A stretch of 64,000 nt of DNA from Allolobophora icterica (GCA_963556255.1 OY744611.1:8011474-8075473); one strand, 5' to 3'; positions 19,665-30,315 are shown, counted from the first letter of the stretch. The notes: generated by a model from the sequence alone, not told the origin. Numbers and translations are program-made.

Positions 19665-20778
19665 CTATTTTATGAGCATGCTTCTATCCAATTCGAGTCC
19701 AAGCTCCTTGGAGTTCGCACCGGAACGCAGTAACTCGTCAAGAATGGCGGAGATTTCGTTGTCGAGACCAGTATTTCCCGCGGTCCTAGAGGCCACCAAA
19801 AGCTGCAACCTCTCTACCAGGGCGTTTGGGGCGTTGTAAAACATCGAACGAGTTTCATTTGCGTTTACGCCACCGCCACGAATCTGCTGAAATTTTTTAC
19901 TTCTCCGACCATGAATAGGAATCTGTACGAGCGTCTTTAAAGTCGAGATTGCCTGAGGCGAGTATTGCCTAGTCTTAACGAATCGCTTTATTAGCTGGCT
20001 GAACTGCGACTCATCGGCAGGGGCTTCAAGCACGAGGTTCCCACCTTTAAACACTCTCAGTCTGCCGGCTGACAGGGAGATGGGATCAACGGAGAGCTCG
20101 CCCAACGCGTTACCTTGTAATTTCAGCTGAACGGCTGGGACAATGAAACCCTTTCCGTTTTAGTGAGGCTGTGACCCGCTAGTAGTACGCGAATTCGTTT
20201 TTTATATTCCTTTAGGGCTTCAATATCTGCAAGCACCGGAACTAGCCTTTCTTCGTCTCTGTGCGTTTTGGCTTTCCTTTTCTCTTTGCCCAGGGTGTGG
20301 CAATTATAGTAATTTACCTCGCCGAGTATCTTTTCAACACCTGCCGTGTCGGCTAAATCGAGCTCGTTCGGAGGTTTAAAACCGTGCCGTCTGATTGCCT
20401 CGACGTTGAGATATTTGTTTGGATCGAGTAACAATGCAGCGGGATTCGGGGTGCCGCTAGCGCCGGTGCCGCAATCGCCGGGACAGCGAAATCTCCGAAC
20501 AACGCCGATATTGGGTTAAAATTACCCGCATCGACCAACTGATTTGGTAACTCCTTTAACGCGCTGGTAACTTTCTGCAGCTCCTTAGAAGTCGCGACAT
20601 ACGAATCAGCTGTCGCGGTGGCCAATGGTTTAAAAAGCTGAAGATTCGCCTCTCCTAGCTTCTCATCCACAAAAAGCTGTCTCAAGCGATTTTTTCCAGC
20701 TAAATAATCCTGAGTAAACGCGTCTCGCTCCCGAGTCAACGCGTCTCGTTCCTGTTTGGACGAAACTTTTGTCCACAT
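19665..20778 (-). pseudogene. Coiled-coil virion-associated Maverick protein
   Basis: Three overlapping minus-strand frames appear to be one gene of about 370 codons. 20778-20450 has a charged coiled coil (SSKQERDALTRERDAF, LGEANLQLFKPLATATADSY) and an Ala/Pro-rich hinge. 20434-20123 has a middle part (EKRKAKTHRDEERLVPVLAD). 20105-19665 has a C-terminal domain with RLRVFKGGNLVLEAP, QYSPQAISTLKTLVQI and HGRRSKKFQQIRG. The layout of N-terminal coil, FKP-x-T motif and compact C-terminal domain matches a conserved but uncharacterised Polinton protein found beside the ATPase. Frame changes lie near 20440 and 20110. Function unknown; a virion-internal or DNA-packaging role is a guess. Confidence 0.6.
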
Positions 20779-20809
20779 CGTGCATATATGTATCGGCTAT
20801 ATCATGTCT

Positions 20810-21354
20810 TTAAATACCTGCCATGGGTTTATAGAAGCGATCGAACCCGCAGCGATATTTTCCATCGAACGCCTTGGACGTGAGGTCGATGACCGCGAAT
20901 CCGTATGGCTGGGCCACACACTCGCTGAAGAACTTACGGAACTCATCGGACGGCATATTACCGCCCAAAAACGTATCGTGAATAGCCCGCAAATTCTTAG
21001 TGTCCCGGTTGAAGAGGATTATAAGATTAGCATTGTCGCGGATAGTGAAATATTTTTCGATGGGTCCCTGTTTTTTTAATATGACGTCATCGACGACTAG
21101 AAGGCTTCTGGAATTCTTGCCGAGCAATTCGACTGGAATTATGTCATCGGATGAAGAGTGAAAAAACGCCACTTCCTTCCCAGCCACTTTTTTTAGTTCT
21201 GTGATCCATTCCCGAAGAAACTGATATTTTCCTGTCCTAGAGACTTCGAGTATAGACACAGCCGGTCAAAACGCAGGTACCCCTTTTTCAGAAGGAGGTT
21301 AAGCATTAGGTTTGTTTTCCCACATCCACTAAGACCACAGATGATGCACCGCAT
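20810..21354 (-). pseudogene. Genome-packaging ATPase (FtsK/HerA-type), one frameshift
   Basis: It starts at ATG 21354, three codons after an in-frame stop, and opens directly on the Walker A loop GLSGCGKTNLML. The Walker B strand is SLLVVDDV at about 21100. Further on are FNRDTKNLRAIHDTFLGG and a C-terminal YGFAVIDLTSKAFDGKYR. About 181 codons, the usual small size for Polinton packaging ATPases, which pump DNA into capsids. The Walker A part and the rest are in different frames: one base has been lost in an A run near 21230. Otherwise it is well preserved. It diverges from the phospholipase-like gene 110 bp away. Confidence 0.85.
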
Positions 21355-21464
21355 GCTGGATGGTTACAACCAATGGTACTGTTGTTTTGCATCGTCGACT
21401 TCGAGATCGAAATTTGTTATTTCCATATAGAGACAACGAGTTGTGATTGTATTCAACTAAAACA
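21355..21464. promoter_or_regulatory. Divergent promoter region between ATPase and PLA2-like gene
   Basis: These 110 bp separate the start codons of the minus-strand ATPase (21354) and the plus-strand zinc/phospholipase-like gene (21465). No classical TATA is clear, though TTTGTTATTTCCATATAG is AT-rich. Control of both genes from this gap is inferred from geometry only. Confidence 0.35.
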
Positions 21465-21836
21465 ATGTATTGCCTGCGATGTGAGAGAAAAAATGAGACT
21501 TCAAATGCAACAATCGTTGAGCTGCGAAACGGTCGGCCAGCCAAGAAGGGAACCTGTACCGTCTGGGGTGCAAAGAAGAGCCAGATTTTGCCTTCGAAAG
21601 CGCGGAAGACTCGTGAGACTTATTGCGGCTCGCTGTTGTATAGCGCTCTCAACGCTCTGCCCCTGCCTGAGATGCATATGAGTCTTCCATCCGGTATGCT
21701 ATGGGAGGATGGTCCATGTGGTTCTTTTCAGAATACAGAAAAATACTCTTACTGTGGATCATTCATAAAACTCGATAAACGACTGTCACAGCGCTATCAC
21801 AGTTGTCGACATTGCTTCGCGATTCAAAGGAGCTGA
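21465..21836 (+). pseudogene. Zinc-ribbon/phospholipase-A2-like gene, truncated by deletion
   Basis: From ATG 21465 the product has an N-terminal CLRC pair and a second pair degraded to C-T-V-W, so one zinc ligand is lost. A basic linker follows, then LPEMHMSLP and GSFQNTEKYSYCGSFIKLDKRL split by short gaps, resembling the calcium-loop region of small viral phospholipase A2 domains, which help virions breach endosomal membranes. The sequence then runs out of frame into integrase-coding DNA at about 21797, before any His-Asp catalytic helix, and stops at TGA 21836. So a deletion has removed the PLA2 active site and the intergenic region. Confidence 0.55.
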
Positions 21837-22565
21837 GCGATTAATCGACAAAAGTGCGGACGAAGTCGCCGCGGCTTTAAGCCGGATCTATAAGCGAGGC
21901 CCACTGACTTGGCCTCGACTCTTCCAGGTCGATCCTGGACGCGAATTTATGGGTGTTTTTACACCGTTGCTGGCAAAGCATGATGTTCATGTAAGACGCG
22001 GAGAGGCCGGTAACCATCGTCAACAGGGTATCGTTTAACGCTTCAACCGGACACTTTTCGGTGCTCAATACGCTCAGGAAGTACTCCTGACTGCGAGGGT
22101 GTCGTTAGAGGATTCTCCTCGATGGGATCGGTCAGTCGAGTGGGTGCGCCGGTTGCCCGAGGTTGTTGCTGCAATAAACAACGTGCCGAGGCATTTGCTC
22201 GACATGAAATCGGCCGAAGCGATTAAAACTGCTAAAGTCGCACAGAGGATTCTCCTCGAAGGGATCGGTCGCACTTTCCCGCTCGTCGCCTCATAGGTCT
22301 GGATGAGCCAATTCTCGGACACGATGATCTCGTTCGATATTTGTACGCTCCGGGTGAGCTCGAGGGTGGTATCAAACGCGCCACTGACCCTAACTGGTCG
22401 CTCACCATCCACGCTATTTCGAATGTTGTTCATCAGGCCGGTCAGCCGGCATTGTACCATTTGGTAGACGGTCCTGGCCGCGGTTTTGTGCGTGAGGAGC
22501 TACTTTTGCTTCCTATGGGAACTGAGCTACCCCACCCCCCCCCCGATATAATACTCATCCGCTGA
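21802..22565 (+). pseudogene. Retroviral-type DDE integrase, catalytic Glu replaced by stop
   Basis: The plus-strand frame from 21802 carries the integrase core: VVDIASRFKGAERL, then YKRGPLTWPRLFQVDPGREF with the second catalytic Asp. After 34 residues GNHRQQGIV is followed by TAA at 22036-22038 where the family has the catalytic Glu. Beyond the stop are RFNRTLFGAQYAQEV and a helix with EWVRRLPEVVAAINN. After a frameshift near 22285-22295 the C-terminal chromodomain-like tail reads APGELEGGIKRATDPNWSL and FVREELLLLP, ending by 22565. The N-terminal zinc domain and the segment with the first catalytic Asp are missing, removed by the deletion that joined it to the PLA2-like gene. This enzyme inserts Polinton ends, giving 5-6 bp target duplications. 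Confidence 0.88.
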
Positions 22566-22599
22566 TGCTATGGTGCCCATATGCCAGCGTTGTTTTCCC

Positions 22600-25500
22600 A
22601 TTGACCTCTATCCATTTTTTGTGTCTAATGGAGAGAGACTGACCATATTCTGCTTATACACTCCGATCTGGTGGTCGTGACTTGGAATGGCAACTTGTGT
22701 GTGCCGCATCTCTTTTAGTTCAAACAGGCATTCCACGTATAAGTCGTGGTGTAGATCTTTCTTCATAACTGCTTTCTGAACGCCTTTTGCTTTCGTGATC
22801 TCTGAAGCGCCCGATTTTAAGATCGATTACATCTTCAGGCGTAATCCTACGAATACTGCGATGGCAACTCCGTTGTATTCGTCCTTGAACTTTCCGACAA
22901 CTTTCTTATTTTCTGCACTGTGGTACGGGCTGTATGTAGGAAACTCGGAAAGGTCGTATAAGTCTTTTTTGTTCCACATATCGCCGTAAGCGTTCGGAGT
23001 CTCCACCTGGAATAACATACTGTCTTTATCCGTGTACAACAGTTGGGCTTTTTCACCGTACTGGTTTTTCACATCGTTATACCAAAAGTTGTACAGGAGA
23101 AACTTGGAGAGGTCGAGGACAACCTGGCCGACATATACAGGTCTGTCTAACCTGAGCTTGGTCTTGATACTATGAACTGCAGCAAGCTCGTCGTTGAAAA
23201 TCTTGTGTGATAAGTAGGCCGGGTCGGCGACCAGTTTTCGAACTTTATCTTCATGTGTAGTCGGTACCAGGTCAATTCTGATTCTTATTCTAAGATTTTC
23301 CATCGTCCTATCGAAGACGGCATTATTACCCAGTTTGAAGAAGTCCTTTTCAAAGTCCGACGTTGCCTTTGCTCTCAATGTCGTATTCATTTCGATGTAT
23401 GGAGCCATCCATGCCTTTTGTCTGAATTTGATGGCCCGATGGATATTACTGATTCACATGCCCAACAAGTGGCAGAGTTTGAGATTTCGGTAATGAACCA
23501 TATACCGCTCCTTCGGTCGTAGGTTGGGCACTAACTTTATTTGCTTTGTGAACTTGCCTCCCAACTCTGCCACAAGCACATTCTGATAGTCACTGAACCA
23601 CTCCATTTGGACCCTTATGGCTTCTGGTGCTAGAGGATAGTCGTTGTGAGCATCGTGGAGGCGCTCCAGATATTCAAGATCGACTTCGATTACGAAGCCT
23701 TCAGGAGCGTCGTCTGGAGTTTCTAACACTTCGTCGTGAGCTGAATTTACCCAGTGGAAAACTCCAACTGGTAGTAGCTCTTGCATAGCCCAGGAAGAGC
23801 TACTACCAGTAGCTATTCGCTATTCGCGTTCAAATACATGATCCAGTCGTCTGGCTTCGTGGCATCGTGGTCGGGGCATTGCGGGTTGTTGGCTTTTGCG
23901 AAGCGCTTAGATACCATCGAGATTCCACCTCGAAGTTCTCTTTCAACGAACAAATGCATGTTTATATCGGTTAAAAGTTCAAGTTCTATTTTTGTGTTTT
24001 TCAGCAAAGCGTCTCAGGCCATTCATGGTAGGCTGAAGTAGTTTGCTGGATCCAGACTGTAGTGCTTCATCGATGTGTCTCTAAAGGTGTCGAAGACATC
24101 CGCTAGTAGGAGCACATGCGTTCGGAGATACAGGTCGCAATAGTCACCCAATATTTTACACTCGAATTCGTTCCACACTCGTTGGACGTGTTGATAATCC
24201 GCATCCGAGATGTCCTCGCGGGTGAGCTTGCTGTAGAACGCTTCTTTGGGTGGATGTCCGTCTTCTTCTAAGCGGTGGTAATCGTCAGTGTGCTCCGAGG
24301 GGTACACACTCTTTCGCCTTAACAGATCTATTTTCAACCTTTCGTTATGAAAACATTTTTCGTTTATATACACCATTGTGACTTTCAGATCTTCCAATGT
24401 TAAATTTCCAGAGAGCTTGTCTAATGAGCTATTCAGGAACTGGAGGCTGTCGATGAACCGTAGAGAGTTCATACTGAATGTCATATATTTCTCTACCGGA
24501 TTTTTTTAATACAGTTCATTTTACATTTCTCATCCTGTGCGGCCTCACAGCTACCTATCGCTTTCATGATCAGGTGGCCGTCTTAGCCTTGTAGATTTTG
24601 GAAAACTACCGGTATCTTACAATGTTTAGGAAGTATTCGAAGTTGTAAGTCACACCCGTTGTGAGCTGCCCCGCGGTATTTACCGGTGATATGGCAGTGG
24701 TCGCGAACTTTGCTCGTTTTGAGCACTTCTCCGCAGATGTGACAATGAGTAGCCTCGCGGAAGGATTGGTGATCGGCCGCTGTCAAGATCATCTCAGCTA
24801 TAACACACAGACTCTGTCCGATGTTAACCACCTCGCCTTGTAGTCGTCTTAGGAACTCTTCCACTGAATTCCCTCCACGGTATGGCACTGGCTTGCTAGC
24901 GAAGCCGTCGCATCGAACTACTATAATTATAACTGAAGCTGCATGGTTTCTGCTTGGCAATCGGTCTGGTGTTGCTCTCGTTGGGTTCATGGCAGCGCCC
25001 TGAATTGAAACGTTTGACGCCTCAAAATCGGCATAGACGATGTACGGGGCTCGCATTTGTCTGCGATAATTCTGAAATTTTAGGATTTTTTCTTCTTCTG
25101 GCATTACAGTCTTCTGCGACTTCTTACTGATACGCATACAAGCTTTAATGTGTTCGTGCAAGAGGGCTTCTGTGGAGAAGATACGAAGACAGCGGCGACA
25201 GGGGTGTTTCCTATGTTGATGGTCGCTATTTTTATATAACATACGGGCCAAGTCTTTGATCCAGACATAATGAATATTTTCATCTGTATCGTCGGTCGAC
25301 AGTAGAAGATCGACATTGTGAACGCTGGCCTGGTTTGAGATGTGAATTTTATACAGAATTTTTTTCTTATTCTCTTTATCCCGTCCGAAGACTGAAACGC
25401 TTATAGTTGGGTTTTGACGCTCAAACTTGTCGATATCCGTTACCTTCACCGGAAAATCGTTTTTTCAAAATTAAGCTCCCGAGGTGGGCCTGATACTTAG

Positions 25501-26070
25501 TTGGGCGCTGAAGATTTTCTTCTGCTGGGTACATTGCCGATAATATTGCCCATTCGAGGCAGCGATTATCTTGTTTTGCACGTTAATAACCGTGCTGTGT
25601 GGTACATACCTTGGTGTGGGAAAGTAGCTCTTGCCTCGAAATGATTGATATTTTGCGGTCCCTAAATCTAAAGTCAAAACCCGCTTCACCCTCCATCCAG
25701 ATTCTTCGTTGGTGAACTCTTCGAGACGCTCTAGAATTTCGTCTTTGGTCTCATGCACAACTCCCAGGATATTAGCTTTATTAAGGATTGGTGTAGCGGT
25801 ACTCCTGAAGTAGGAGGTTGTGGTGATCATGTCCCCCGTGTGAAAATTAATTTTGTCCTTTTTCATTCGTTCATACTAAATAGACCTTTAACCCACGCTT
25901 ACTAGTTAACTCGTTTTCGATTTGTCTGATAATACTTGGGGACATTCCACTAAAGAAGTCAGTGGATATCTCTGTACTTCTGGTGCAACTGCTCTGAAAT
26001 CTCTCAGGAAGTTAGCAAACTCTTTGTGGAGCACAAGCTGGGGTAGTTCACCTCTACCAAACTCTGCCAT
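22600..26070 (-). pseudogene. PolB: Protein-primed family B DNA polymerase (PolB), multiply broken
   Basis: A leader ORF (26070-25906) and MSPSII-type frame precede 25866-25471 (TSYFRSTATPILNKANILG, YQSFRGKSYFPTP). 25449-24583 has a C2H2-like CRRC-x12-H-x4-C element, exonuclease motif I (YIVYADFEASN) and a CHICG...DHCHITGKYRG zinc/HNH-like block. 24484-24023 holds the exo III region (ILGDYCDLYLRTHVLLLADVF). 23786-23454 has palm motif A (EVDLEYLERLHDAHNDYP) and NLRPKERYMVHYRNL. 23408-22827 has motif B (KLGNNAVFDRT) and motif C (YTDKDS). The C-terminal tail reaches about 22600. Breaks: frameshift near 25570, TAA near 24588, frameshifts near 24500, 24020 and 23800, TAA near 22827. Motif B has Asp where the family has Gly. 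It ends tail-to-tail with the integrase. Confidence 0.9.
23767..23810. repeat. Perfect 16-bp inverted repeat inside PolB
   Basis: ACTGGTAGTAGCTCTT at 23767-23782 and its exact complement AAGAGCTACTACCAGT at 23795-23810 enclose a 12-base loop. The hairpin lies just before PolB motif A, at a place where the reading frame is disrupted, so it looks like a local inverted duplication acquired after integration. Confidence 0.85.
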
Positions 26071-26330
26071 AGTTAAAATTATTTTAAACTATAATAGCAA
26101 ACTTTTCTTTAATTGGTTTTTTCAAATTTTTTAAATTACCATAGCAAACTTTTCTTTAATTGGATTTTCTAGTACTAAAAAACGCAATCGGCACTAGGGA
26201 AACTTCAGTGAAAAACACAATTTTTTAAGTTTTTTTAAAATTCTTTTCTTTAATGAATTTTTTCTGGCTAATCGATTAAAATAGATGATAACCGACTCCA
26301 CTCATTAGTTATTACACGGCGTATCCTCGA
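26071..26330 (-). promoter_or_regulatory. AT-rich PolB upstream region with 23-bp direct repeats
   Basis: An identical 23 bp word (core GCAAACTTTTCTTTAATTGG) occurs at 26094-26116 and 26141-26163, and the CTTTTCTTTAAT part recurs near 26244. The repeats lie just upstream of the PolB leader start at 26070, and one copy is conserved at 11763-11790 beside the inverted PolB 5' duplicate. They are good candidates for viral promoter elements. Confidence 0.5.
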
Positions 26331-26531
26331 TTATCGACGTCGTGGCCACACACCATACATAGACTCAATTTCGTTTGACTCCCTTGCCGCTTTTAAAGCA
26401 TTGCCTGGTTTCCGCCCCTCTTCGATATCGGGTGCTATGAACCCCACAGTACTCCCCAACGCAATTACGAGAACAAATGTCCGTTTTTTCAAGAATAAGC
26501 CTCTTACACTGGTTTTTGGCCGCCATTGCAT
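26331..26531 (-). CDS. Small possible membrane protein of the Maverick right arm
   Basis: An intact 66-codon minus-strand frame. A basic N-terminus (MQWRPKTSVRGLFLKKR) is followed by TFVLVIALGSTVGFIA, a plausible single membrane segment, and a charged tail ending in PRRR. No family recognised. It lies between the right terminal repeat and PolB, where Polintons often carry variable small ORFs. It could be chance. Confidence 0.3.
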   Translation of the reverse strand: MQWRPKTSVRGLFLKKRTFVLVIALGSTVGFIAPDIEEGRKPGNALKAARESNEIESMYGVWPRRR

Positions 26532-26689
26532 TTGTACAACATAAAACTATTGGTTACTTTAAATAGTTTTATTATAAAATTATATTTAAAGATTTGCATT
26601 TGCATATAATTATCATACATATCCAAAAACTCAATATAATAGATCCCATAGTTTAGGATTTTCACGGCGTTTATTGAAGAAGTGTAGGC

Positions 26690-26932
26690 CTATGACCTAA
26701 TTTAAATATGGAAAACTGTTATTACACTCCTAGCTTAGTGTGACCGTTGTGACAATATTGTCAGGCACAGAGTGAAATTTGTAGCACATCAGGACTTCTA
26801 AGCTAAGGGTCCGTGCGTCTGTGGGTCCCACGGATTGTCTGGAGACCCTGAAAGTCGATCTGCTATAAGGGCCCATTGGTATCGGGGCCCTCTGGAGTGG
26901 CCCTGTTTTTAAACCGCCATAACACATCTACT
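26690..26932 (-). repeat. Right terminal inverted repeat, 243 bp
   Basis: Read on the minus strand from 26932 it begins AGTAGATGTGTTATGGCGG and ends at ATTTAAATTAGGTCATA, matching the left repeat at roughly 85-90 percent by eye. The AG start fits Polinton termini. Immediately outside is the CTTGG target duplicate followed by LINE-A coding sequence. Confidence 0.88.
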
Positions 26933-27210
26933 CTTGGAAATGTTATTGAGGTCGGAGATAGGTCTGAAGTTAGAAAGGTTGCTGGTTTAATTTCTAGGTC
27001 AGGTTTTTAAGCAAAGGCGTGACTAAAGCAGATTTGAAGCTGGACGGAAAACAACATTCAGTAAAAGACAGGTTGGCTAAGTGTGCAATAAGGTGGAAGA
27101 AAACATCAGAACATGAGACAATTAGTGATGTAGGTATGAAGTCCATTGGGAATGATTTAGGGACCATGCCCTTGAGAAGATTAAAGACTTCAAAGTAGGT
27201 TACAGGTGGT
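26933..27210 (-). pseudogene. LINE-A middle segment (RT N-terminal region)
   Basis: Minus-strand frames here encode PMDFIPTSLIVSCSDVFFH, LIAHLANLSF and NFRPISDLNNISK-type sequence split by frameshifts. This is the linker and finger region that precedes RT motif A in APE-type LINEs. It joins smoothly to 7365 on one side (interrupted by the Maverick) and to 28566 on the other (interrupted by the hAT element). Confidence 0.8.
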
Positions 27211-28557
27211 CAGTGTTGTATCAGTTACATTGCAAATGTAATTCAATTATAATTACAATTACTTGATTGTAGAAGTAATTGAATTACAATTACATTTTGT
27301 TTGTAATTCAATAACCAATTACTTTTCAATTATTCCTTCAAAAATTGCAAATGATTTAGAACATTTTTTCGATAATTTTTAATAACTAAAACATCCAGTG
27401 GCCAATGGCCTGTAATCTACATTCAGTCTGCAGTCTACAGTGTAATCAACAATGTAATCTACATTCAATCTACATTGTAATCTACCTTCAACTGTACTGA
27501 AAGTTTGTCAATGAGCTTTCTCTGTCCGTTCGTTCTTCTGTTCTCTCGGGTAACATCTCCTCCTCGTTGACCTTTCTTAAAACTTGCCTTTTCTCTTGGG
27601 GTCTTTCGCACTGGGAGTGCTTCTGAATGGCTCTACCGCTAGAAGCGCTTTATAAATGTCCGAATATATTACAATACAATACGTGACATCTACACGCCAA
27701 TCATAATTTCTTTCCTAAAATGAGATGAATATCATGACTTTAATTATTAATATCAACTTATACAAATGATATGTGAATAGACCAATTAAATTCTAAGATA
27801 TAAATTACTTTAATCAGAGGCACGATTACACTTACCCTTCTTTAAAAGAATGAAAATGCTGAACTGCAGCTTAAGTTGAACTGTTTTGAAGTTTTAATAA
27901 TTTATTTTGTAATACTCTGATCAAACTCTTCTTGATAATAAAACTTATAGTTTATTCTGTCCCAAGTCACTGCAACCTGGCAGACTGCAAGATAATGGTA
28001 ATGATAGCCATATACCCTTAGTGGGTCGACAGTTACTTATCACTGTGAGATGCACCACTGATGCTGAGGAAAGCAGCCGGCCGTCCTGTCGCAAGCTATT
28101 AGGCTATTAAGCAAAAGCCTGGAGGCGGTAAAGCGGACCACATGCCAGGATCAAATCAGTAGCATGCAGCAGAGGCATCTTCTTCCAGCCAGTGTCATGC
28201 TCTGTTATCAGAAGGCAGTACCGGTAGCTAATAATGAGTGTGCAACTGTGCACTGACTGCATGGACAGTCTGATCGCCCTAGCCCCTAGGGTCTATCAGT
28301 GTGTTGTAAAAGGGGTGTAAGGATAGAGCACTGTTGAAAATTATGCCATGCATTCATAATAAAGAGCAGATTATTCAATTAAAGGGGTGGGCGACAGGCT
28401 GGCATCTTGGCCGACTTTATCAAGGTAATTCGTAATTAGCACTTGATTCAATCATAAATGACATCCAATATTGTAATTCAATTACAATTACAATTACAGA
28501 ACTTGTAATTCAATTACGTAATTCAATTACAAGTATTTCAATTGCTGAACAACACTG
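27211..28557. mobile_element. Non-autonomous hAT element, 1,347 bp, with 8-bp target duplication
   Basis: The ends are CAGTGTTG (27211) and CAACACTG (28557), flanked by CAGGTGGT at 27203-27210 and 28558-28565: an 8 bp target duplication and CAGTG/CACTG termini mark hAT. The subterminal regions are full of ATTCAATTACAATTAC-type repeats on both ends (27230-27330 and 28470-28545). No transposase frame is visible inside. It is inserted in LINE-A. Confidence 0.88.
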
Positions 28558-30315
28558 CAGGTGGTATGTAATTAAAGGTAGTGCCAGAAAAGTCTGAATC
28601 AAGAAGCAGGTCATTCAATATTAAATTAGCAGTACACCTAGCAATTTTACATTTCAGATTGTTAATTTTGTTTACAAAAAAGCAGCAAAGTTTGAACACA
28701 GGGTCTGATTCTCAGAGTCTGAGAGTTGGCAGTTCACAGTGTCCTTTGAGTGCAGAAGTCGTTGGGAGATGCGCCATCGGTCCCGTGGATTTTCAGCACT
28801 TTCAAGTTGGCTGAGGATATAGGAGCTTCTTGAATTGTTAATGAGCTTGTTTTTTAAACAACAGTGACGACGGTAACAATGTCTGTCCTCCTCGAGCCCA
28901 GAACTCTTGCATTTTCTTTCTAATCGACGACGTTCCCTCTTTGCCTGGATTGCATCGGGTGAGAGCCATCTGGTTATGGGTTTAGATGGTCGCCTACAGG
29001 AGGTCTGAATCGGAGCAAGTTTGTCCAAGGTGAGTGTCATTGTTCTTTTCAGTTGTTCTGCGAAATCGTCTAAACTGTTTGCAGGAGCAGTGAATAGATC
29101 AGAATCTATGAGCAAGTCGCTAAACGTTAAAGGGTCTGTTGCTTTGATATTTCGGAATACGTGCCGGACTGGTTGTCGTTGGCAGGAATTCTTCATTTTC
29201 CACAGTATGAGCTTATGATCTGATACAAGACCAGCATCGCTCACCTGTATATCGTATACACTGTTGTGCGATCATCGGCCGCTAGGACATCTAAGGTGTT
29301 TTCTCCTCGAGTCGGGACTTCAACGTACTGGTGAAGACCGTAGGCGTTGAAGGTGTCGGTCAGCGTGTCATTAATGCGACCTCCAGAACCAGGGCAGTTC
29401 AAGTCACCACAGGTCTTTCAGGTCTTTCACCAGCCTCGACACACATGGATGATGTGAGCGTGGCACGGTCATCGTATAAGTCGCCCATTGGACCAGGAGG
29501 GCGGTAGCTATTCGCAACCGTTATCGATGAGGATGCCCTGCCCAATCTTACCAGCTGAACCTCAAATGAGGAAGTGCAGATCCTTTCTGACTGAGGACGG
29601 ACATTGACGTCTAACGTGGACCTGTAGATAACAGCGAGGCCCCGCCAGCCACTGAGCGGCTTCATGTTCCAGTCCGATGAACATGAAGAGCAGAGAAGCC
29701 TTCTGGAGCGATGTCACGCTTGATACAATCGAGTGTATCGGCGCATATCCACGTTTCAGACAGCGTCAGAATGTCCAGCTGTTCGTTTCTTATAAGATCG
29801 TGAATGATGGCAGAGCGACGTATGGCTGAACGGAAGTTGAAACTTCCGAAGTTTATGGTCGTTGGTATCGATTTTAGCTTTTTGAACTGGACTTTGCCGG
29901 AGGGTGGGCCAGGGTTGCTTTCGATGTTACCCGACAGAAGAAGGAGAACAGCAACCACTGCTGATGACAGAGAAAGACAGCGCCGGAGACGGAAAGGCCG
30001 ACCCGTACGTGACCATGACAAGATTCCTGTAATGTTGCGCAGCGCAGGGTTTATTCGTCCAGTGAACGCTTGCGTACGGCAACTTTCAGACATCCGCAGA
30101 CAACGCACGTAAATTAAAGGATAAATTGAGAGGTGACACTGCTTTACTGATGACTGGTGTTGATCGAGAAAATTGATTAAAATGGCGAAATCAACAAGTA
30201 GAGTTAGGTCCATATTGGCTGTGCAACGTACAGCTAACGGTTGCGGACGATAAAATCTGTTTTTAAATTTTAAGTTCTCATATTCGGCTGTAAGAAAATC
30301 TGTTTTATTTACCAA
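28558..30315 (-). pseudogene. LINE-A 5' half: APE endonuclease with 2A-like motif
   Basis: The frame 30315-29662 begins with a hydrophobic leader and contains LLLLSGNIESNPGPPSG, then TINFGSFNFRSA and LDILTLSETWI, the first APE endonuclease motifs. 29665-29399 has GLAVIYRS and SITVANSYRPPG. 29400-29240 has GDLNCPG and, in the next frame, VSDHKLILW, the catalytic SDH. 29244-28672 is the linker (WLSPDAIQAKRERRRLERK) before the RT. Frame changes near 29663 and 29245 show decay. Together with 26933-27210 and 5939-7365 this makes one LINE of roughly 3.5 kb coding length on the minus strand. Confidence 0.82.

Larger units (their letters stand above)
7366..26932. mobile_element. Endogenous Maverick/Polinton (adintovirus-like) element, 19,567 bp
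   Basis: The element is delimited by inverted repeats starting AGTAGATGT at 7366 and ending with the complement at 26932. It is flanked by CTTGG on both sides (7361-7365 and 26933-26937; TCTTGG if the terminal T is shared). The LINE reading frame resumes across this site. Inside are recognisable PolB, integrase, ATPase, protease, MCP, penton, fibre and accessory genes, i.e. the Maverick/Polinton/adintovirus set. Polintons usually run about 15-20 kb; here at least 2.4 kb is later insertions (SINE, Helitrons, LINE end, MITE). Most genes are broken by stops or frameshifts, so the copy is inactive. Whether the ancestor was better called a transposon or an integrating virus cannot be settled from sequence alone. 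Confidence 0.93.
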
